A DNA stretch of 64,000 nt from Dermanyssus gallinae (Eukaryota; Arthropoda; Arachnida; Mesostigmata; Dermanyssidae). The notes under the pieces are model-generated. The model was not told the DNA's origin. It did no database searches and saw only the letters and a program-made list of their open reading frames with translations. The stretch covers positions 117,001 through 181,000 of the forward strand of contig QVRM01002481.1 of NCBI GenBank assembly GCA_003439945.1. The letters run 5' to 3'. Positions 46,199-57,744 of this stretch are shown piece after piece. Each line of letters begins with the position of its first letter. Within the stretch, counting starts at the first letter, position 1. Position numbers and translations under genes: made by a program.

Positions 46199-46590
46199 GT
46201 GATTATAAGGTCCCTTAGGAAAGCCGGAATCGCGGCTTCCTATTTATACCACAGCTCAGTTGAGCCGGCGTGGGTAGCAAAGCACGCGGACGCCAGAAAA
46301 CGGGTTAAATATGCTGGACTGGACCCAAGATATATTTTTGTGCCTATTGCCATGGAGACACTAGGACCAATCAGCAAGGGATCCGAAACATTTCTCAAAG
46401 GTTTAAGTAAGCGAATTCAGGAGGTCACACGCGACCGAAGAGAGGGTCAATTCTTGAGGCAAGCATTGTCCTCGGCCGTTTGCAGAGGGCACGCGGCATG
46501 TATTTTAGGTCTCATGGAGTGAACTAATTATTTAAAAAAACTTTGCAATATTACGTTCAAACCTCACAACTGTAACATTGTTTTATTTTT
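46199..46590 (+). pseudogene. Second family R copy, right part (C-terminus and 3' UTR)
   Basis: Continues the frame left at 39041: IIRSLRKAGIAAS, then a segment lacking the KRPDG motif, then YAGLDPRYIFVPIAMETLGPISKG, KRIQEVTRDRREGQFLRQALSSAVCRGHAACILGLME and stop at 46522. The loss of the catalytic PD segment is a deletion in this copy. The 3' UTR matches 46860-46935 and, inverted, 2172-2245. Confidence 0.82.
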
Positions 46591-46642
46591 TTTAACAAGG
46601 GTTTATTTTATCAATATGTACATGTATCACAATTTTTGTTTA

Positions 46643-46748
<106 letters not shown>

Positions 46749-46749
46749 T

Positions 46750-46945
46750 ATTAAAGTAAGCGAATTCAGGAGGTCACACGCCACCCAAAAGAGGGTCAAT
46801 TCTTGAAGCAAGCATTGTCCTTGGCCGTTTGCAGAGGGAACTCGGCATATATTTTAGGTGCCATGGAGTGAACTAATTATTTTAAAAAAACTTTGCAATA
46901 ATACGTTCAAACCTCACAACTGTAACATTGTTTAACATGTAATAA
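46750..46945 (+). pseudogene. Second copy of the family R C-terminus and 3' UTR
   Basis: Repeats 46400-46575 with scattered differences (KRIQEVTRHPKEGQFLKQALSLAVCRG.SAYILGAME, stop). A third copy is inverted at 2172-2432. Possibly a separate, very short 5'-truncated insertion into the TAA tract. Confidence 0.75.
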
Positions 46946-47059
46946 GTAATAATAATATGCTTGCCAGATTTATTATCACACATGTTGTGTAGAAAAAGTA
47001 CAGTTAAAATATGTGCATATGTATACATACACACTAAATAAATCAGCCAATCTTCTGCA
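46946..47059. other. Short AT-rich spacer
   Basis: AT-rich, with a partial TAA run at 46945-46958. No gene seen. Confidence 0.5.
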
Positions 47060-49318
47060 ATCATCGAGTCGGGGACCTCCATGTTGCACTCGCCGGAGAT
47101 AACGTCATTGCTCTATATAACCAGAGTATAAGCATCGTGACGGCATATGTTCGTCCTCCCGAAAAGGAGTCGACTTTGACTATGGTGGAGAAGCTTCTCA
47201 GCGGCTTACGCGGAATGCCTGCCGCAGTTCCTTTCGTGGTCTGTGGAGACTTTAACGCTCGCTTAGATCGGCCCACCTCGAGCCGCACGATAGCCTTTCG
47301 AGAAACGCTATCGGACTTCGGATGCTGGATCATCAGTCCCCCCACTGTCCCCACTTTTATCAATCACAATGGAAGCTCTGTAATTGACGTGTTTGCGACA
47401 AACGTGAAGGTCCACAAGGTGAAATTCGTCGGGACTAGTCACTCGCTAAGAGAGGGTGCCCATATCAGGTCGCACATTCCAGTTGCAATAGACCTTCAAC
47501 TACATTCTCTGGTGTCGTTTACCAAGAGGGAAAAGCCGTTGCCACGCAGCCTAAGTAGGGATGCGCTCCACCGGCGCGTTCATGAAGTTCTACCCGTACC
47601 AGTATCTCTTGATGTTGAGAAGTACGCTCAACAGCTCGTAGATATTATAAAGTCTTCAGTCACCCCAGTGCATTGCCGACCGAACTCACGTCCGTGGTAC
47701 GATCGACTCTGTGTCCTGGCAAAAAGAGCTCAAAATGCAGCAAGGCACCTGGCGAGTGCTTACCCCACTATGACACCGCTCGCTGCCTATCTCAAGACCA
47801 TATGTAGAAAAACTTACGTCACTCAACGATTAAAGTACCTCGAGAAATCTGAAACTTCTCTCCTCCGAGAGGCAGAGCACCTACCTCATAAGTGGCTCAC
47901 TCGTAGTGGCCTCACTCCCTGCCCGCTTAACTCCTCACAATTAATCAATCACTTCGCAGGAATGTTTAGGCCCAGCGACTCTATACCCAGAGAACCCTGG
48001 TTGATCGACGCGGCCTGGGATGAGGTCACTCTCAACGAAAGACAGCGTCTAGAGACCGCCTTTACGGTGGAAGACGTGATTCTCGCTCTCCATGGTTTAG
48101 AGAACAACAAAGCAGCGGGCCCTGATCAAGTGAGGAACAAACATCTAAAAAACGCATCTATTTTGGCTCCATGCTGGACGGCACTGTTTAACGAATGCCT
48201 CCGTGCTGGCATTATCCCGCCCCAATGGCTCGATGCTACACTGCTCGTCATCCCTAAAGGTAAAGGTAACCCAACCCAGCTGACCTCCTGGCGCGGTATA
48301 GCGAAAAAGAGCACATGTTACAAGTTGCTCTCGTCGCTGCTCACCAGAAGACTAAATCGGTTTCTAGAGATGACCGATGCTATTCCTACTGAACAGCACG
48401 GTTTCCGACAGAATCGTTCTACGATTACGGCATGCGCCAATCTGCTCCGGGCTATCAGGGAGACTCAAGCAAGATCCCAACCCCTGTACGCCGTATTCGT
48501 CGATTTTAAAGCCGCCTTCGACTCGGCGCCCAGAGACATTATTCTGCGAATCCTGACCGAGGTTGGCGTCCCTCCTACCCTTCTCAACCTGTTGATGGCC
48601 ATCCTGCAAGGCAAACAAATTCCGAATAGATGACGGTGTGTTCAAATAGCCCCCTTTTCTCCAGACTACGGGCGTGGCGCAGGGCAACAACTTGAGGCCG
48701 TTACTTTTCTCAGTCCTTATAAAGGACCTATCCGCGAAAATTCGGGGTCTAAGAAATCTGGTAGAGGTGATCTTGTACGCAGATGATCTCGTCATCAATG
48801 GGAAGAGTCGCTTTCAGGTTCAACAGGCCCTAGCCAGACTTCACGCGGCCACATCTGAGCTTAGACTAACTGTAAACCTGACGAAGACAGTGGCCATGAA
48901 GTTTAGAAGAGGCGGGCGCTTAGCTGCTAACGATGGACTTCGTTTGGCCGGTTTTGACCTTCCCTACGTTAGTAGGTTTCCCTACTTGGGACTGCTTCTA
49001 ACGTAGAACGGCCGATGTTTCCTACAGCATTTCTTTAGCACAGGAGCGATGCGAAACCAGGCATGGAAAGGGCCGAGCCGATCTAACCGCCATGTGGTGA
49101 CTAGGTTCGCCGTGCATGGCTTCCACCACGTGCTGTGCGCGACAGCTGGGTTCCATGATCCCTCGGACTCGTGTGTGTGTCAACGTTGTAAACTACCTTG
49201 CGGTAGATACCATGCTGCCTCCTGCACCCTAGTCCCGTCTCTAGCTAGTCTAGACGACCAACCTCCCCTCGTAGCTTCATAGCTTTTATATATCTATTAT
49301 TTTATAAGTCCAAAAGTA
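47060..49318 (+). pseudogene. Family Z LINE ORF2 (endonuclease-RT), 5'-truncated with internal deletion
   Basis: The long frame 47137-48633 (498 codons, also open upstream to about 47060) has the APE endonuclease part (VTAYVRPPE, VVCGDFNARLD, SVIDVFAT, SHIPVAI) and RT motifs KAAGPDQVRNKHLK, WRGIAKKSTCYK, TEQHGFRQNRSTITA and VFVDFKAAFDSAPRD. A frameshift and small deletion near 48.63 kb lead to TTGVAQGNNLRPLLFS (the usual GDxxSP is changed), VILYADDLVINGK and VAMKFRRGGRLA in 48674-49006. A deletion joins this to the C-terminal knuckle (49085-49225: HVVTRFAVHGFHHVLC...CQRCKLPCGRYHAASC). Same family as 28940-29903. Not functional. Confidence 0.88.
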
Positions 49319-49733
49319 ATAATAATAATAATAATAATATTCAGCACTGGGTCAGCCTTGTCAGACATCCTCGTTTCTGACGCTTTTTTTGTTTTTTGTT
49401 TAGTGTTTGTGTAGCGCACCGTTTTGCAGTCTGTGCAGAATCTTCACCAGTTTGTCGTTGTTGGTGCTGTTATTGTTGTTGCTGCTATTGTTGTTGTTCG
49501 TTGCTGCTGCTGCTGTTGTTGTTGTGATTGACTTCTTGCGCGCAGTTGGTTACAAGCGAACCGTCCACTGCAAATGACCCTTACTTATTATTAAACCCGA
49601 ACTAGGTACACGATCTATGGATAAATAATTGCAATAACACGAGATACTACGGTGATAATGTGATATAAAATCGTACTGTAACTTACTGTGCATACGCTTC
49701 GCACTGACCATGTCTGGCTATATTGTAACGTTG
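49319..49733. other. Start of unit C: TAA tract, TTG-rich tract and flank
   Basis: Begins with (TAA)n at 49319-49340, then matches 16858-17241 of unit B, including the TTG repeats (49453-49530, shorter here). No gene. Confidence 0.75.
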
Positions 49734-50035
49734 TCACGCTACGCTAAGTTAGCTAGGGGGATGTAAGCTCAGCAGGGCGGTTCCTACAACACGAGAGGCG
49801 GTGGTGCACGTGCCCTATTGTCACCAGCACGCAGCGTAGTGGTCTCACGTTGGTCGTCCGTTGCACGTTGGATTGGATGCTTGCTTGGCTTACTGACGTC
49901 GTCAGTTGTCGGCGGCGTAGGTCGTTGTGGTTCAGATCGGCTTGGGTGTTTGATTGGTCTACTGACGTCACCATCGGCTGTTGGCGTCTCCGTGACTGGC
50001 AGTTCTGTTGCTACGCTGTCGTTACATTCGTTACA
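49734..50035 (+). mobile_element. Solo LTR-like element G, site 1 in unit C
   Basis: TGTAACG...CGTTACA-type ends (here GTTACATTCGTTACA at the right), ATAT on both sides (49730-49733, 50036-50039). A perfect TGACGTCA is at 49963-49970. Same insertion as 17242-17553. A LINE was later inserted 7 bp beyond its right end. Confidence 0.65.
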
Positions 50036-50042
50036 ATATGAA

Positions 50043-52064
50043 TCTGTTTTTAAATCCCCAATACCCTCAGACCATAACGCTATTTCTTTTAACCTCTTAT
50101 TTGATTCCGACTACCCTCCTATTGAGGAGGGAGGATATAATTTTTTTAAGGGTGATTACGACCAAATTATAAAAAAACTAACATTTGTGCCATGGAGATA
50201 TGTCTTTCTAAACTGTGATACCGTAGATGATATGTATAATCGTTTTGTTGATCAGATGCACGCTGTGATTGAGGAACTTATTCCTAAGCGCACTGGCAGG
50301 TCTGAAAATAACACTAAGCTTCGTGAGTATATCTCTAGTCTCGAATCACTCATTGAAAAAGACGCGAATCCGCGGTATGAGATCAAACTGAGTAAGGCAA
50401 GCAAAAGACTTCGGGTATTAGAAGAATCCAATCTCGATTTTAAAGATTCAAAGTCGTTTTTTAGGTATGCCAATAAGCGCTTAAAGGGAAAAGAGGATAT
50501 AACGGCACTAAAAACAGGTGATGTGGTTATCACAGATGATATCTCCAAAGCCGATGCCTTCAAAGATTTCTTTTCCTCTGTCTACGTGGCCGAAGCAGGT
50601 CCGACGAGTCCGGCGCTTACGTTCCCCCCGCCAACGTCATCAAAGTGTCGGTATTTATTTGTGTCGGAACATAATATCCTAAAGAAAATAAATAAACTTC
50701 CATCTAAATGTAGCCTTACCCCAGATTGTATCCCCCCAATATTTTATAAAAAAGTGGCCCAGGTTATAACGGAGCCACTCTCATTAATTTATGCTAGGTC
50801 CTACGAAGAAGGTGTTGTGCCTGACGTTTTCCGACAATCTGTAATAACGCCTGTTCATAAAAAAGGATCCAAGTCAAATATTGATAACTATAGACCTGTG
50901 GCACAATTATCAATAGCGTGTATTATATTTGAAAAATTACTTGTGGATCATATATTTCACTTCATGCAGTCTGAGGGAGTGCTTGATGAACAGCAACATG
51001 GTTTCACTAAGGGAAAATCTACAGCAACCCAACTAGTTGAAATGGTCCAAGATTGGGCCATTTATATTAACAACAAGAAAACATTTGATTGTATTTACTT
51101 TGATTTTTCTAAAGCATTTGACAGAGTAAATCATTTTAAACTCGTACATAAACTAATTGACTTAAATATAGACAAGCACACTGTTTTATGGGTATCAAGT
51201 TATCTTACGAATCGGAAGTTTTGTGTGCGGGTAAATAACAGTTTTAGTCGGTATGGGGTGTGTCCCTCCGGCGTGCCTCAGGGGTCATGTCTAGGCCCAT
51301 TATTATTTTGTATATTTATCTTAGATCTTAAAAACGTTATACCCGCAACACTTAAGTATAAACTCTACGCAGACGATCTTAAACTTTATGGGCTTTCTGG
51401 CACAGAAGCCGAGAGGGGAATATTACAGAAAACAATTAACTCCATCTCCGATTGGTGTGCCAAAAATGATATGATAATTTCGGTCCCTAAATGCGCCGTT
51501 GTGTGTCTGAAGGAAGACCACGCTTACACACTTGATGGACAAGAGATACCCAGGGTAAACAGCATTCGTGATCTTGGGGTAACGGTTACACCGGAGCTTG
51601 ATTTTAACATTCACATCACGCAGACTATTCAATCTGCTAGTCTTATATGCAATATGATCTTTCGTTGTTTTATTATTAAATGCCCAATGTTTTATATCCG
51701 TCTTTATAATAACCTTGTAGTTCCTAAATTCATCTACAGCTGTGAAGTCTGGCGCCCGTATTTAAAAAAACATATTGATGCAATTGAAAAAATGCAGTCC
51801 AAATTCCTTCGACGTGTTGCAATGAGATGTAAGGTTGAGCGTAGCAGTCTCTACTTACCACCTATATCGGAACGACACTCGAGAGCAGATTTTAAAATGT
51901 ACGAACGAATTTCTCAGTCGAATAGGCTTTCCATCTTTTTTAATATTCGCAAAAACAATCTGCGCAGCACCCAAACCATATCGTCGAAAGTAGTTGCACG
52001 TTCTGACCGAATTAATAATATGTTTTCGTGGCGTTTGGCGAGAATGTTGAGAACCATCAACTAG
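50043..52064 (+). CDS. CR1/Daphne-like endonuclease remnant and reverse transcriptase, open
   Basis: 673 residues, uninterrupted. There is no natural start: the frame runs in from host DNA. Begins SVFKSPIPSDHNAIS, where SDHNAIS is the last APE motif, so almost all of the endonuclease is missing. RT motifs: ITPVHKKGSKSNIDNYRPVA, DEQQHGFTKGKST, YFDFSKAFDRVNH (motif A, about 51097-51135), SGVPQGSCLGPLLF (motif B), KLYADDLKLYG (active site; YADD at 51366-51377), DLGVTV. C-terminal RRVAMR, SRADFKMYER, NNMFSWRLARMLRT. The wording of the motifs is closest to CR1/Daphne-type LINEs. The intact frame and absence from unit B show a recent insertion. Confidence 0.9.
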   Translation, partial: SVFKSPIPSDHNAISFNLLFDSDYPPIEEGGYNFFKGDYDQIIKKLTFVPWRYVFLNCDTVDDMYNRFVDQMHAVIEELIPKRTGRSENNTKLREYISSLESLIEKDANPRYEIKLSKASKRLRVLEESNLDFKDSKSFFRYANKRLKGKEDITALKTGDVVITDDISKADAFKDFFSSVYVAEAGPTSPALTFPPPTSSKCRYLFVSEHNILKKINKLPSKCSLTPDCIPPIFYKKVAQVITEPLSLIYARSYEEGVVPDVFRQSVITPVHKKGSKSNIDNYRPVAQLSIACIIFEKLLVDHIFHFMQSEGVLDEQQHGFTKGKSTATQLVEMVQDWAIYINNKKTFDCIYFDFSKAFDRVNHFKLVHKLIDLNIDKHTVLWVSSYLTNRKFCVRVNNSFSRYGVCPSGVPQGSCLGPLLFCIFILDLKNVIPATLKYKLYADDLKLYGLSGTEAERGILQKTINSISDWCAKNDMIISVPKCAVVCLKEDHAYTLDGQEIPRVNSIRDLGVTVTPELDFNIHITQTIQSASLICNMIFRCFIIKCPMFYIRLYNNLVVPKFIYSCEVWRPYLKKHIDAIEKMQSKFLRRVAMRCKVERSSLYLPPISERHSRADFKMYERISQSNRLSIFFNIRKNNLRSTQTISSKVVARSDRINNMFSWRLARMLRTIN

Positions 52065-52191
52065 TCATATATTCTTATTCTGTACTACCGCATATGTTAC
52101 GCAATGGTACTATTTCGAATGTTGAGAACCATGAACTAGTCATATATTCTTATTCTGTACTACCGCATATGTTACGCAATGGTACTATTTC
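52042..52191 (+). repeat. 75-bp tandem duplication spanning the RT stop codon
   Basis: 52042-52116 and 52117-52191 are identical except for one base (ATCAAC against ATGAAC). The unit includes the last codons (ARMLRTIN) and the stop. Either a family feature or a duplication private to this copy. Confidence 0.9.
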
Positions 52192-52401
52192 ATTCTATTA
52201 TCTAGTAAATTGTTCTCTATACTTCCATTATTGCACAATGTATATATTGAATACAGGACTTTTGTGAATAACTATGTACATAATTGTCAACCCTTTGAAT
52301 ATAATAAAGGAGCACTTGAATTGAATTGAATTGAATTGAATTGAAGTTGTAACACAGATGAGAAACTACAATTAAGAATAAATAAACGTCATATTATATA
52401 T

Positions 52402-52995
52402 TGTAACGTTTCTCACCGCATCGCTACCAAATGTAACGTTGGTGTGTTACGCTAAGTCAGCTTGGGGATGTAGACTCATCCGGACGGGTACTGCAGCGCG
52501 AGGGACTCAGGAACGATGAATGACAACACGTAGCATGCGGTCTAATGCAAAGCACAGCCGAGCAACGGACATTTTTAAGCCATGCTGCTCAATCTATTTA
52601 TTGGTTCACGAGGCACCGCGGCGTGCTGATACCCCAAGGGGTGTCAACACGCTCTCAATTCGGTCGAAAGTTACAGCGGTTTGTGTTTGTTTCGTATAGG
52701 AATATAGGTTAAGTGACTGTTTGACTTGGACTGCCGATCATACATCGACCCTCTCCCGATGTCGGCCGATAATCGTTTGGACGGCGGAGAACGTTGGGGT
52801 TTCGGCGCGAAAGGCTGTGGTTGTCTGTTCTCTGCTGGCCGGTTGAGACATGTCTTGTTCGGTTGAGCGACATGTATCGGTCGGTGAACGCTGTGTGCAC
52901 GTTGCGATTCTGGCGCGAGCGCTGTAGCCGTTGGACGTGGTCGGTTAGGACTTATTTACATTGCGCTATGATGCGTATACAGTAACTTCGTCACA
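52402..52995 (+). mobile_element. Solo LTR-like element G, site 2, upstream of exon 1 (unit C)
   Basis: Starts TGTAACG, ends GTCACA; ATAT on both sides (52398-52401, 52996-52999). 594 bp, with a second TGTAACG start at about +30. The B copy (17617-18138) lacks about 70 bp. It ends 464 bp upstream of the Rab start codon. Confidence 0.65.
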
Positions 52996-53459
52996 ATATC
53001 ATTTGCAGACAAACGAAAAACAAGTTAGAAGAAGAAGAAAAAGGAGAGGAAGAAGGTAAACAAAAAGAACAAACGAATCCACGAATGAATGAACGAACTG
53101 TATAGTAAGTAGTAGTGCTGTGAGATTGTTGGCGGGCAGAGAGAGACAGGGAGACGGGCAGACAGACGGTACTTGGTGGTGGTGATGCACAGTCATCGCA
53201 GTTGTGTGTCGCGCGCGTTGTTGTTGGTGTTGGTGCTGCTGCTGCAGGAGGTGAAGTGAACAAAGTACTTTATTAACAGAGTGTCCACTCTTAGTGTTCT
53301 ACACAAATAACATTGCTCATCTGCCGACTTTTGGCCAGAGAACCTATCTACCCGGCCTGCTCGCAGGATAGTTCGTACAGACCGAGAGAGCGAGAAACAG
53401 AGACAGTCGTCGCCGTCCTTCGTGGTGTGACACGCCGAGCCGAGCCAAGTCGAGTCGTG
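52996..53459 (+). promoter_or_regulatory. Putative promoter/5' UTR of Rab18-like copy C
   Basis: Nearly identical to 18139-18592. No clear TATA box or initiator; the purine-rich stretch at 53020-53090 is slightly longer than in B. Confidence 0.4.
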
Positions 53460-53530
53460 ATGCCGCCGCGTCAGTTTAGAAGAGAGTTGAAAGTTGTCAT
53501 CACCGGAGAGGCGAACGTCGGCAAAAGTTG
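53460..53530 (+). CDS. Rab18-like GTPase, copy C, exon 1
   Basis: ATG at 53460; MPPRQFRRELKVVITGEANVGKS plus TG of the split codon, donor GTCTGT at 53531. The P-loop GEANVGKS is intact. Two residues differ from copy B (I to T before the P-loop, C to N within it) and one codon differs silently. Together with exons 2-4 the product is 203 residues. Intron 1 is 5402 bp. Confidence 0.85.
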
Positions 53531-53612
53531 GTCTGTGTCAAGAGCAGCTTAAGTTGTTTTCGTCGGCTATATATATACTATGATTACTTTATTAACGCAT
53601 ATTATTAGGTAA

Positions 53613-53712
<100 letters not shown>

Positions 53713-54505
53713 TTACGTCTCCTCGCCGGGTGCAAGCGTATGGCTACACGCTCTCCCGAGTCCTCAACTGGGTACCCTTTTAGACAATGAGTCTACACGA
53801 ATATTGGTCGGTTTGAGAGTGGGAGCACAACTGGTTTCCCCCCATCGCTGTGGTTGTGGTGACGAAGTCGACTCCCTATGCCACCACGGCATCTCTTGCG
53901 TCCAGAGTTCAGGCAGGATCGCACGCCACTCGGCCCTGAACGAGACGTTCTGCAGAGGATTACGGTTGGCAGGCTACCCATGTGTGCTTGAGCCCCCCGG
54001 TTTAGTCAGAGATGACGGAAAAAGGCCTGACGGAATGACTCTGACCCCATTCGATCGGGGCCAGATGCTGGTGTGGGATGCGACTGTTACCGACTCTTTA
54101 GCCCCTTCAATGGTCGGTACTGGCGCAGCCCGCCCTGGGCATGCGGCTTAGCGGAAACAGCCAAGTGCAGGAAGTACTCAAGCATGGACTATCCCCACTT
54201 GTTCTCACCTCTAGCTTTTGAGACGTTGGGGGGACCAGGCTTGCTTACCAAAAATTACTCAGAGACGTCGGGAGAAGATTTGTGATTGCTACAGAAGACA
54301 AAAGAGCTGGGGAGTACTTACCGCAGCGCTTGTCGTTGGACGTTCAGAGGGGGAACGCTGCGTCGGTGAGAGGAAATTTGGCCAGGTGGACCAGCCCCAG
54401 CTTGGACCTAGAGCCTTGAGTTGTTTATTTTTAGTTCGTTAAGTGACACATTGTGATAACAGACAACATGGACAAATAAATTTGCCGGCGGGCTATGTCG
54501 GTCCT
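53713..54505 (+). pseudogene. Family R endonuclease-end fragment, intron 1 of copy C
   Basis: Near-identical to 18863-19655. Knuckle CGCGDEVDSLCHHGISC, KRPDGM, WDATVTD; open 53804-54151. The pair duplicated together with the Rab gene. Confidence 0.85.
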
Positions 54506-54521
54506 ATAATAATAATAATAA

Positions 54522-56040
54522 CAAACCACTGGCGCATTGGCCACCTCGGAGGAGCTGGTCGGACACATTCAGATTACAATGCGACATGCAAGACTAGTCC
54601 GAGTGTTGCCCAAGTCAGTTAGGGCATCCGTCGCAGACGAGCTTACAAACGTTTTATTAAAGGTCGCCTCAAACAACGACATCGAGGCCTGGCACTCACT
54701 GTTTTCTTTTGCGCCGGTGGTGCTGCGCCTTCCTCAAATCTGAAACGACACCCGTTCTCTCACAATGATTGTCAAAAAGAACCTTCGCGACTTTTCGCAG
54801 GGGTTACGGATTGAGTACATCGTATACCATGAAACTAGGGCTACTGCCAGAAGGGACCGTGAGGATGAGATCTATAGACGCGCCATAGTCAAGCTCTCCG
54901 AAGGGAACGCTCTGGCGCCGCCAGGCTTATAGGGTCTACGGACACATTTATATATATGAGTTTTATTTACTATTCCTTGTGAAATATCTTTTGAATCAGA
55001 TGCGCTCGCTGTGTAGTATGTCATACAGCGTGCTGCTGGCTTCGTATATAGTTGTATATTATTGCTATGGTATCATTATATGTATTTTAACAAACATCAT
55101 CGTCTGTCGGACACATTTATATCTCAGTCCGAGAGCCTTGAATCACTTCGAGATAAACATCCACAAGCCCCCTCGGACCTTTGCTTACCATCTCGTCCCC
55201 CGACTATGCTGCCATCCACTACCTCTAGCGACGAAGTGCGCCTGGCCGTGAGATCCTTCCCCAGGAGCTCTGCACCTGGTCTTGACTTTCTTAGGCCTCG
55301 ACTTCTTCAGGACCTTCTGTCCGCGATCTTAGGATCTGTCGCCGACAGACAAGCAGATGCACTGGCTAAGATTGTAGACATTCTTCGGTGAGGGTTTCCC
55401 CCTGCAACCTTTCAACCTATTATATTTGGAGCACGACTATTTGCTCGCAAGAAGAAAGACGGCTCTCTCCGGCCGATAGCATGCTCGTCTAGACTCCACG
55501 AAGGTCTACACTCTGAAGGTTGGCGTCAAAAATAGGGTGCGCTGCCAACAAAGTTGAAATGTTATCGGCACTTGGTGGTCCTCATCAGTTGGGTTGTGCA
55601 ACTACTGGCGGCACGGAGATCGGAATTCACACCTCCCGCGCATTTAGAAACTCCCGCAGTGGCCCGACCGTTCTGGTTAAGCTAGAGCTTAGGAATGCCT
55701 TTAGTAGTGTCAGAAGAGATCATCTGCTAAACGCGGTGAAATCCTACGCCCCGCAAATGTTTCACCAGTTACACGCGGCTCACGCGCAACCGTCGCACTT
55801 GGTCTTGCCCCACGCCACTATATCGTCGCAGTCCGGCCTGCAACAGGGAGACCCTCTAAGTCCGTCCTTGTCCTAACGCCGCCTCTGCGCGTGGAACTCT
55901 GCTAGACTGGACACGCCCGAACCTGGAGGATATGTGACGTTTTCACTTCATTTGTCCGGTGTTTCACGTTCATAAGGAGACAATTGCTGCCTCTTGCATA
56001 TAAGCAAATAAAACTGTAATTTATAATTTAAAAAAAACTA
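54522..56040 (+). pseudogene. Family R N-terminal/RT fragment, intron 1 of copy C
   Basis: Longer than its B counterpart (19669-20690). Contains RLVRVLPKSVRASVADEL, a segment ending GNALAPPGL near 54930 (missing in B), SSAPGLDFLRPRLLQDLLS, FARKKKDGSLRPIACSS. In another frame it has LGGPHQLGCATTGGTE, VKLELRNAFSSVRRDHLL (motif A with D changed to E) and GLQQGDPLSPSLS, then a stop at 55874. The active-site YxDD region is missing. Dead copy. Confidence 0.82.
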
Positions 56041-56107
56041 ATAATAATAATACATTTTTTATTAATAAGTTTGTTTTTATTACCAACACAGATTAAACTC
56101 TTCATAT

Positions 56108-56521
56108 TGTAACGTTGCCTCGCTACGCTAAGTTAGCTGGGGATGCAAGATCAGCAGGGCGGTTACTATAACACGAGAGACTCGGGGCAATGAGTGACAA
56201 CACACAGCGTAAAATCTGACTCGCAAAGTTAGCGCACGGAAAATACGTTATGATCAATCTTTTCCCGGGCTCAAGGGACGCCGTAGCGTTCGTATAGTAA
56301 TAATATTAAAAATATGACTAATCTTCGACGGTGCACGTTGGATGCTTGATTAGCTTACTGACGTCGTCAGGTATCGGCGGCCTAGGTCGTTGTGGTCCAC
56401 ATCGGCTTGGGTGTTTGATCGGTCTACTGACGTCATGATTGGTTAGTCTACTGGTATCACCAGCCATCGGCGTCTCCGTGACTTGCAGTTCTGTTATTAC
56501 GCTGTGATTAATTTCGTTACA
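56108..56521 (+). mobile_element. Solo LTR-like element G, site 3 in unit C (intron 1)
   Basis: TGTAACG...CGTTACA, 414 bp, ATAT on both sides (56104-56107, 56522-56525). A TGACGTC-type motif lies near 56360 and a perfect TGACGTCA at 56428-56435. Same insertion as 20761-21165. Confidence 0.7.
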
Positions 56522-57366
56522 ATATATATGCTCGTGCATAAGTTTCTGTAGGAAAAATCCTTCTTGTGTTGCCACTCTATAGTTCTGAGACGATGAACTA
56601 ATAATAATAATTTAAACGGCGATTGCCTCATGCATGTCCTTCTGCGATCTTCTAAGAGTTGGTGCCAAAATATATATACACTAACAGGTACTACAGATGA
56701 GGCCACACATTAATATGTAATAACAATTATAGTATGTTGATTGAGTCCAATCATAATAATTCATTGTTATAATGATGAGTGATAACTGTAAGGACTTCTC
56801 ACGGGACTAAGACATTTGACACATTTGACACGTCAAATGCCTGCTGACAACAGGAAATATGATATTGGCCTGTTGCTACAGCAGTCCACCGATCCAGTAC
56901 GCGACCCGGAAAGGTGTCAAGCGAGATGAGAAGTTGCACTGACTTGCACCAACGAGATTTATTACACTGTTTGAATTTTACTGCTTGTCTACCGCTGCCA
57001 AGCCTCTTTTTTAGGTTACCGGCGAGAAAGGACGATCTTTGAGGAAAACGTAAACAGAACGTATTCTGCTTGGATAAGTAGATGGTTCTCATGTCGGCAG
57101 CATAAGCACCTAAACAAGGATATGCTACGTTTTCGGTTATCGAAATATCTGTCATTCACAGATAATCTAAATTCAGAGACTTCAGCAAACACAAAGAAGG
57201 AAAAAGATAATCCAATGGCTGAGTAATCGCCGCCGACAGGAGAACACAAGTTTGGGGCCTAAACACAACGGGGAACAGAGTTAAGAGTAGTCTTCGTCCT
57301 TTATCAGTAGTGGTACAACTCATCGTCAGACACTTCCGTACGTTTGCGCGCTATATCGAATACTCG

Positions 57367-57368
<2 letters not shown>

Positions 57369-57406
<38 letters not shown>
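57369..57406. repeat. (TA)n microsatellite
   Basis: TA repeats in intron 1 of copy C; the B equivalent (22023-22050) is shorter and interrupted. Confidence 0.93.
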
Positions 57407-57409
<3 letters not shown>

Positions 57410-57744
57410 CACACCCTTTAGCAGGGGGGCTTTATTTGAACAGATCAATTTGCTTGCGCGTAATCGCGTTCCTGGTATTGCGCCAAGCAAACATTTTGTT
57501 AACGATTTCGTTCCGGGCAACAGTTTTAGCATGTATGTTGACCCGGCTCTTGTGTTCGTCAAAATAGAATCAAAGAATTTGTTCGCTCGATCTGGGAATT
57601 TACAAATAGAGACGAACGTAGCCTTATCAATATCATCTACAACAACACCAATATCATCACATTTTATATCACTATGCTAGTATGCTTACGGGGTCTTCAC
57701 TTCTTGTTATTTTGTTTTTAAGTTTCCTTTTTCTAAGTTATTGT

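Larger units (their letters stand above)
50040..52340 (+). mobile_element. CR1/Daphne-like LINE inserted in unit C only
   Basis: Inserted DNA about 50043-52337. Unit B shows the empty site (17558-17562, ATGAAGTTG). The right end is a (TTGAA)n tail (about 52316-52340). The target duplication is at most a few bases (GAA). 5'-truncated inside the endonuclease, as only its last motif remains. Confidence 0.92.
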
